64,000 bases of DNA from a marine gamma proteobacterium HTCC2080 (lineage in GTDB: Bacteria; Pseudomonadota; Gammaproteobacteria; Pseudomonadales; Halieaceae). Location: positions 1 to 64,000 of the forward strand of contig AAVV01000001.1 of the NCBI GenBank assembly GCA_000169115.1, read 5' to 3'. The position numbers were made by a program, and so were the translations under genes. The notes below the pieces were generated by a model that saw only the letters and a list, made by a program, of their open reading frames with translations, searched no databases and was not told where the DNA came from. Below, in pieces: positions 59,468-64,000 of this stretch. Position 1 is the stretch's first letter; the number at the start of each line of letters is the position of its first letter.

Positions 59468-60843
59468 TCGCCACCGGAACTACTACTTGTGGTCTGACCC
59501 ATCGCCAACCGATTGTCTTGATACAAGGCCGCTAGCTGCTGCAGGGGCGCTTGAACTGTCGATTTAAAGCGCGCCATTTCGCTATCGGGTAGCGACTTCG
59601 CTTTGGGTAGGGATTTGTGCACCCGTCGGGGGTTTTTGTGCACACCTCTCACCAGAAATTCGTAGTGAAGGTGCGGACCCGTTGCGGCGCCGGTAGAGCC
59701 GACGGTGCCAATAATATCGCCCTGGGTTACGCGTTGGCCCTGCTTTACTTTACGTTTGTCTAGGTGAAGGTAGTGGGTTTTGTAGTTTTCGCCGTGCTGG
59801 ATGAAGACATAGTTGCCGTTGGCCCGGGTATAACCCGCCTCTAAAATACGACCGTCTCCCGCGGCGTAAACGGGTGTGCCTCTGGGGGCGGCGTAGTCAG
59901 TGCCCCTGTGTGGCCGTTTGGTTTTGTAAATTGGGTGAAGTCGATTGGGATTAAAGTTGGAGCTAACGCGGGTAAAATCTAACGGCGCCTTGAGAAACGC
60001 CTTACGCATGCTCACGCCTTCGCCGTTGTAATAGCTCATATCACCTTGGCTATCGGTGTATCGGAAAGCATCGAAGGTGGTGCCTCTATTGGTAAATGCT
60101 GCCGCGACAATGGCGCCATCGGAGTACTTCTCACCATCGAGCCACTGCGCTTCGTAAACGAGCTCAATGGTGTCCCCAACCCTTGGGTCTAGCGCAAAAT
60201 CAATAACACCCCCAAAGACATCAGCAAGCCCCATGATGACTCGACTAGACAGTCCTGCTCGTTGTCCAGCTAAAAAAAGTGAAGACTGAATGCGCAAAAT
60301 GGCACTCTCTTGGCGTAGCTCAGTACTGCGTTTGGTGACGCGGCTTTTAAAGTCATTGCCGTCCCGAGTGAACACGGTCCACTTCAGCTTAGATTCAATG
60401 TGCTTGACCTTGTCGAGTTCGCCATTGGCTGCAGTCATGAAGGCGATGGTCTGTCCGGGATAAATTTTACGCAGCCCTTGCCCTCCATTTGTGCGACTGA
60501 CCTCGTAAACATCCCGCTCCGAAAAGCCCGCTCTGGAAAAAATTAATGACAGGTTGTCGCCTTCGCGGACAGTTTCTTCATGCCATGGTGGTGGTGTAGG
60601 GAGAGCCGCTGCGTCAACAACGATAAATTCTAGGGTGGGTTGGGCAGTCTTTTCAGTGTTAGCGGCCACTGAGCTTTCGGTCAAAGTGGGGGCGTTATCA
60701 GAATCAGGGATCGCAAAAGCCACCAACATCACACCCACAATAGCGCCTGCCACCCAACCCCAAGGGAGCGACCGGGTAGGCGCGCGGCTTGGCGCTGTTA
60801 GTGGTGTAGCGCCTCTGCGTTTGGGTTTCCGGCGTTCGAACAA
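59464..60843 (-). CDS. M23 family murein endopeptidase
   Basis: 459 residues. A basic N-terminus and one signal-anchor helix (about 28-46) place it in the periplasm. A LysM/OapA-like segment (TVREGDNLSLIFSRAGFSERD) precedes the M23 domain: RLHPIYKTKRPHRGTDYAAP with the first zinc His and Asp, and GPHLHYEFLVRG with HxH. It cuts peptidoglycan cross-links like MepM. Start is TTG 60843, with GGAG about 10 bases upstream; no ATG is available. It is transcribed ahead of anmK. Confidence 0.88.
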   Translation of the reverse strand: MFERRKPKRRGATPLTAPSRAPTRSLPWGWVAGAIVGVMLVAFAIPDSDNAPTLTESSVAANTEKTAQPTLEFIVVDAAALPTPPPWHEETVREGDNLSLIFSRAGFSERDVYEVSRTNGGQGLRKIYPGQTIAFMTAANGELDKVKHIESKLKWTVFTRDGNDFKSRVTKRSTELRQESAILRIQSSLFLAGQRAGLSSRVIMGLADVFGGVIDFALDPRVGDTIELVYEAQWLDGEKYSDGAIVAAAFTNRGTTFDAFRYTDSQGDMSYYNGEGVSMRKAFLKAPLDFTRVSSNFNPNRLHPIYKTKRPHRGTDYAAPRGTPVYAAGDGRILEAGYTRANGNYVFIQHGENYKTHYLHLDKRKVKQGQRVTQGDIIGTVGSTGAATGPHLHYEFLVRGVHKNPRRVHKSLPKAKSLPDSEMARFKSTVQAPLQQLAALYQDNRLAMGQTTSSSSGGE

Positions 60844-60985
60844 CCTAGGGTTACTCCAATTTGCTTGTCAGCAAAGTATACGCGAGTTCACCAGCCGTCT
60901 AAAAGTGTAGACCGAGTGCCCGGACACAGTTCATGGGCGAAAATGTGGGATAATGCACAATCACTTTGCAACCAGACTTTTCGCT

Positions 60986-62278
60986 ATGTCCAGCGCACTA
61001 CTTTCTGACCTGCGCGCCCGAGGTCTTATATTTCAAATTGCCGGGGAAGACACCCTGGCCGAGTGGCTTGATGCTGAGCCCCGCACGCTCTATTGCGGCT
61101 TTGATCCAACGGCTGACAGCCTACATATTGGGTCGCTGGTACCTTTACTCATGCTGCGGCGCTTCCAGCTTGCGGGGCATCGCCCTCTTGCTTTGGTGGG
61201 GGGCGCGACAGGATTGATTGGTGATCCTAGTTTTAAGGCCGCGGAACGAAACCTGAATACTCCCGATGTGGTCGCAAACTGGGTCAGTAAGTTGCAGAAG
61301 CAGGTCAGTCAGTTTATCGATTTTTCCGGTAAAAATAGTGCCAAGGTGGTGAATAACCTCGATTGGACCGCCGGGATGGATGTCCTCACATTTCTTCGCG
61401 ATGTGGGTAAATATTTTTCAATTAATAATATGATTCAAAAAGAATCGGTAAAACAGCGAATCGAGCGTGAAGGTTCGGGGATAAGCTTTACTGAGTTTAC
61501 CTACATGATTCTCCAATCCTATGATTTTTCCGAGCTGTATAGACAACACCAGTGTGGTTTGCAGATTGGCGGCTCTGATCAGTGGGGCAATATTACAGGC
61601 GGTATTGATCTGACGCGGCGGTTACATGGCGGGCAGGCCTTCGGTCTGACGATGCCGCTGGTAGAAAAAGCTGACGGCACCAAGTTTGGTAAAACCGAGA
61701 GCGGCACTATTTGGTTAGATGCACACAAAACGTCGCCCTACAGTTTCTACCAGTTTTGGCTCAATACATCGGACACAGATGTTTATAAATTTTTACGCTA
61801 CTTCACCTTTTTGTCCGTCGAGGACATCGCGGCTATTGAAGCGGCCGATGCCACTCGAGAAGGGCGGCCTCAGGGTCAACAGATATTGGCGGACGAGGTC
61901 ACCAAACTCGTGCATGGCGAAGAGGGGCTGGCGGCGGCCCAGCGTATTACTCAAGCGTTATTCGTGGGAGAGGCTTACACACTGGGTCCCGATGACTTAG
62001 AGCAGTTAGCCCTTGATGGTTTGCCAACGACCGCGCTCAACGCGGAGTCGCTAGCACCTACACTTACTCAGTTACTTTGCGATGTTGGTATGGTGACCTC
62101 GGGCAAGCAGGTGAAAGATGCCTTGAAAAACAAAGCGGTGTTTATAAACGGGGTGCCGGTAGATGGCGCACCGCCCATCGACACAGCAGTCTGTTTTCAG
62201 TCTGATAATGCCCTGCATGGTCAGTATTGGATTGTGCGCTTGGGAAAGAAAAAATATCACCTTTTTACGGCGGCCTAA
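60986..62278 (+). CDS. tyrS: Tyrosyl-tRNA synthetase
   Basis: 430 residues from the ATG at 60986; the frame extends upstream to 60953 but the family starts near SSALLSDLRARGLIFQ. It charges tRNA-Tyr. HIGH motif is HIGSLVPLLMLRRFQ, the KMSKS equivalent is KFGKTESGT, and the tyrosine pocket YCGFDPTADSLH and QIGGSDQWGNI are conserved. The C-terminal ~80 residues form the S4 RNA-binding domain (SGKQVKDALKNKAVFINGV). Confidence 0.97.
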   Translation: MSSALLSDLRARGLIFQIAGEDTLAEWLDAEPRTLYCGFDPTADSLHIGSLVPLLMLRRFQLAGHRPLALVGGATGLIGDPSFKAAERNLNTPDVVANWVSKLQKQVSQFIDFSGKNSAKVVNNLDWTAGMDVLTFLRDVGKYFSINNMIQKESVKQRIEREGSGISFTEFTYMILQSYDFSELYRQHQCGLQIGGSDQWGNITGGIDLTRRLHGGQAFGLTMPLVEKADGTKFGKTESGTIWLDAHKTSPYSFYQFWLNTSDTDVYKFLRYFTFLSVEDIAAIEAADATREGRPQGQQILADEVTKLVHGEEGLAAAQRITQALFVGEAYTLGPDDLEQLALDGLPTTALNAESLAPTLTQLLCDVGMVTSGKQVKDALKNKAVFINGVPVDGAPPIDTAVCFQSDNALHGQYWIVRLGKKKYHLFTAA

Positions 62279-62463
62279 TTGGGTGTTTGTTTTAAAGGCC
62301 AATTCATGAGCAGGGGCTGGGATTGTTGGTTTCCGCCCCATATGGACGGTGAGTCTATCCCGTTAGTTGCGGGGGTAGAGTGCTTGTGGGCTCGTTTAGG
62401 CGCGTGCTCATTGCTCTATATTTACCCTGACTACGCCGGCAATTTGGCGAGGGTTTACCGCTA

Positions 62464-63483
62464 ATGCTGCCGGCCATTTTTGGTTTGTCGGGCCTCATAC
62501 TTACCCCTGAAGAGGAGCACCTGATTCGGCGGGTAGATCCTCTGGGCTTTATTTTATTTGCGCGCAATATCGAAAGCCCTAGGCAGGTTAAATTACTAAC
62601 AAATTCGTTAAAAAGTCTGACAGGACGGGAAGACTTACCCATTCTCATTGATCAGGAGGGCGGACGGGTCGCTAGGCTTGTACCGCCTCACTGGCAAGCC
62701 TGGCCCCCCGCTTTGGACTTTGCCCATGCCTACGCAAAGTGCCCCGAGCGAGGAAGAGCAGCGGTGGTGTGCAATTATCAGGCGTTGGCCCTCGATCTTG
62801 TCGCACTGGGGATTTCCGTAAACTGCGCGCCGGTCCTTGATGTGCCTGCAGTTGGTGCCCATGACATTATTGGCAATCGTGCTTTTGGCGCTGAGCCCGA
62901 GGTTGTTGCTGAACTCGGTGCGGCGCTGCTTGAGGGGTTTGCAAATGCAGGTATCGTGGGTGTTATTAAGCATATTCCAGGGCACGGCCGCGCCCTTGCA
63001 GATAGTCATGAGGCGCTGCCTAAGGTGACGGCGTCGATTGACGCTTTGAATCGGGATATTGCGCCTTTTAAGGCCCTCTCGTACGCTCCAATGGCAATGA
63101 CCGCTCACATTGTTTACGACGCCTGGGATGAGCAGCAGTGCGCCACCCTGTCAAAGCGTGTTATCGACGAAGTGATTCGTGGACAGATCGGGTTTGATGG
63201 GCTTTTGATGACCGATGACCTCGACATGAAGGCGCTTAACGGTCCTATTCCATTGTTGGGCCGACAATCTTTGGAGGCTGGCTGCGATGTTGTCTTAAAT
63301 TGCTGGGGTCGAATGTCAGATATGCGTGGACTGGCAGAGCAGCTACCTGAAGCCCCGCCAGCCTGTCAAAAGCGTTTATCCGATGCCATGATGATCTGGC
63401 GCTCACCGCCACCGGCAACTGAAATAGCCGAACAGCAGGCCGACCTCGTGGCACAGCGTGACCAGTTAATGCAGAGCATTTGA
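62464..63483 (+). CDS. nagZ: Beta-N-acetylhexosaminidase NagZ
   Basis: 339 residues. This GH3 enzyme removes GlcNAc from recycled cytoplasmic muropeptides. Conserved GFILFARNIESPRQV, LPILIDQEGGRVARL, the catalytic IKHIPGHGRALADSHEALPK loop with His/Asp, and DGLLMTDDLDMKAL with the nucleophile Asp. It works with AnmK upstream and AmgK/MurU at the other end of the window in peptidoglycan recycling. Confidence 0.95.
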   Translation: MLPAIFGLSGLILTPEEEHLIRRVDPLGFILFARNIESPRQVKLLTNSLKSLTGREDLPILIDQEGGRVARLVPPHWQAWPPALDFAHAYAKCPERGRAAVVCNYQALALDLVALGISVNCAPVLDVPAVGAHDIIGNRAFGAEPEVVAELGAALLEGFANAGIVGVIKHIPGHGRALADSHEALPKVTASIDALNRDIAPFKALSYAPMAMTAHIVYDAWDEQQCATLSKRVIDEVIRGQIGFDGLLMTDDLDMKALNGPIPLLGRQSLEAGCDVVLNCWGRMSDMRGLAEQLPEAPPACQKRLSDAMMIWRSPPPATEIAEQQADLVAQRDQLMQSI

Positions 63484-63652
63484 GAATTTAGTAAAGCGCC
63501 ACTGGAAAGGTCTCGTCGTCATGGACAGGCTCCGTGGTAGGGTGGCAAGTGCTGGGATTTGCGGCGTGCATCTGATGAGCCGCCTGATTATTATCCTAGG
63601 ATGAGCGTCCCGAGGGCGCTGTATAACTCAGTCGTTTTAAGGAAAGAGAGTC

Positions 63653-63940
63653 ATGATGCGTGTTGTACTGCCCCTGTTTTTGGTGAGTGTCCTTGTGAGC
63701 TGTGCACCGATGTCGGGAACTGGGGTGTCCAAAGACGATAATTCCAAAGATGCTTCTGAATTAGGACATCCTGCAAGCACTCAGTGTCGCGACCCGCGGC
63801 CTATGGTTTGCACCATGGAGTATCGCCCGGTTTGTGCCACTTTGGTGTCGGGAGGCACAGCAACCTACCCGTCGGGGTGCAATGCTTGCGCCGATATTGT
63901 GGTTGATAGCTGGACCGGTGGTCCTTGTGAGGAAATGTAA
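63653..63940 (+). CDS. Small lipoprotein with Kazal-like domain
   Basis: 95 residues. A lipobox (LVSC, Cys17) marks it as a lipoprotein. The mature part has six cysteines spaced as in Kazal protease-inhibitor domains: C-x7-C in MVCTMEYRPVC, then C-x14-C-x2-C through YPSGCNAC and the last Cys in TGGPC. It may inhibit proteases at the cell surface; this is inferred from the pattern only. AAGGAAAG precedes the ATG. The following gene starts directly at its stop. Confidence 0.75.
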   Translation: MMRVVLPLFLVSVLVSCAPMSGTGVSKDDNSKDASELGHPASTQCRDPRPMVCTMEYRPVCATLVSGGTATYPSGCNACADIVVDSWTGGPCEEM

Positions 63941-64000
63941 ATGTCGCTGACGAATCGAATCTTAACGGCCATGGCTGCCGGCATCGTGCTGGGGTCGGGC
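63941..64000 (+). CDS. Transporter, probable dicarboxylate/amino acid:cation symporter, 3'-truncated by the window edge
   Basis: Only 20 residues are visible. The opening MSLTNRILTAMAAGIVLGSG has a hydrophobic first helix with the AGIVLGSG pattern seen at the N-terminus of DAACS-type symporters. The start ATG follows the Kazal-like gene's TAA without a gap. Assignment is tentative because almost all of the gene lies outside the window. Confidence 0.5.
   Translation, partial: MSLTNRILTAMAAGIVLGSG

Noticed and set aside
62279-62464. Small frame between tyrS and nagZ
   Set aside because: Starts at TTG, has no ribosome-binding site and no family resemblance.

Overview
The window is about 64 kb of bacterial chromosome, almost fully coding, and carries no rRNA, tRNA or CRISPR array that I can see. 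The housekeeping genes and their order (amgK-murU, rpe-trpE, trpGDC-crp-osmC-coq7, purD-purH-fis-dusB, aroQ-accB-accC-prmA, hemB-hemL-hemJ, tyrS-nagZ) point to a gammaproteobacterium with Pseudomonas-like gene order. A marine lineage such as OM60/NOR5 (Halieaceae) or a relative is my best guess, but this is inference from gene content, not a database result.

Layout. 1-8783: a surface-glycan locus with a partial GT2, a DUF2304 membrane protein, a GT4, a large multi-pass GT-C-like membrane protein and a 1207-residue sulfotransferase/coiled-coil/GT2/GT4 fusion; a 19-unit TTCAGGG heptamer array lies in it. 9156-10924: amgK-murU (cell-wall recycling). 11528-22409: two tandem copies of a two-gene cassette, each a large exported two-heme-motif protein of DUF1592/DUF1588 type followed by a Tat-exported DUF1501 protein. 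22621-34108: rpe-trpE, then six glycan/acyl/methyl-transfer genes, then trpGDC. 34310-38596: a second acyltransferase/SGNH gene, then crp (Vfr-like), an OsmC-family gene and coq7, with a strong CRP-type operator between crp and osmC. 38628-46342: purD, purH, fis, dusB on the minus strand and aroQ, accB, accC, prmA on the plus strand. 46469-55574: DUF2333, a PCu(A)C copper chaperone, DsbD, a pentapeptide-repeat protein, adenosine kinase, a NUDIX hydrolase, an NTR/TIMP-like secreted protein, and hemB-hemL-hemJ. 55637-64000: argC (broken frame), DUF6776, bactofilin, erpA, anmK, an M23 peptidase, tyrS, nagZ, a Kazal-like lipoprotein and the start of a probable dicarboxylate/amino-acid symporter.

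How the parts fit. NagZ, AnmK, AmgK and MurU are four enzymes of the MurU-type peptidoglycan recycling route and sit at the two ends of the window. The backbone order from amgK to coq7 resembles what I recall for Pseudomonas, with accessory blocks placed at its junctions: the heme/DUF1501 cassettes between murU and rpe, glycan genes between trpE and trpG, and an acyltransferase between trpC and crp.

The most interesting items are the duplicated heme-protein/DUF1501 cassettes with module gain and loss between copies, the sulfotransferase-glycosyltransferase fusion, the glycan island translationally coupled to trpE, and a 113-bp stretch of argC where exactly six single-base homopolymer losses break an otherwise perfect gene. 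All calls were made by reading the sequence and its translations; no searches were run.
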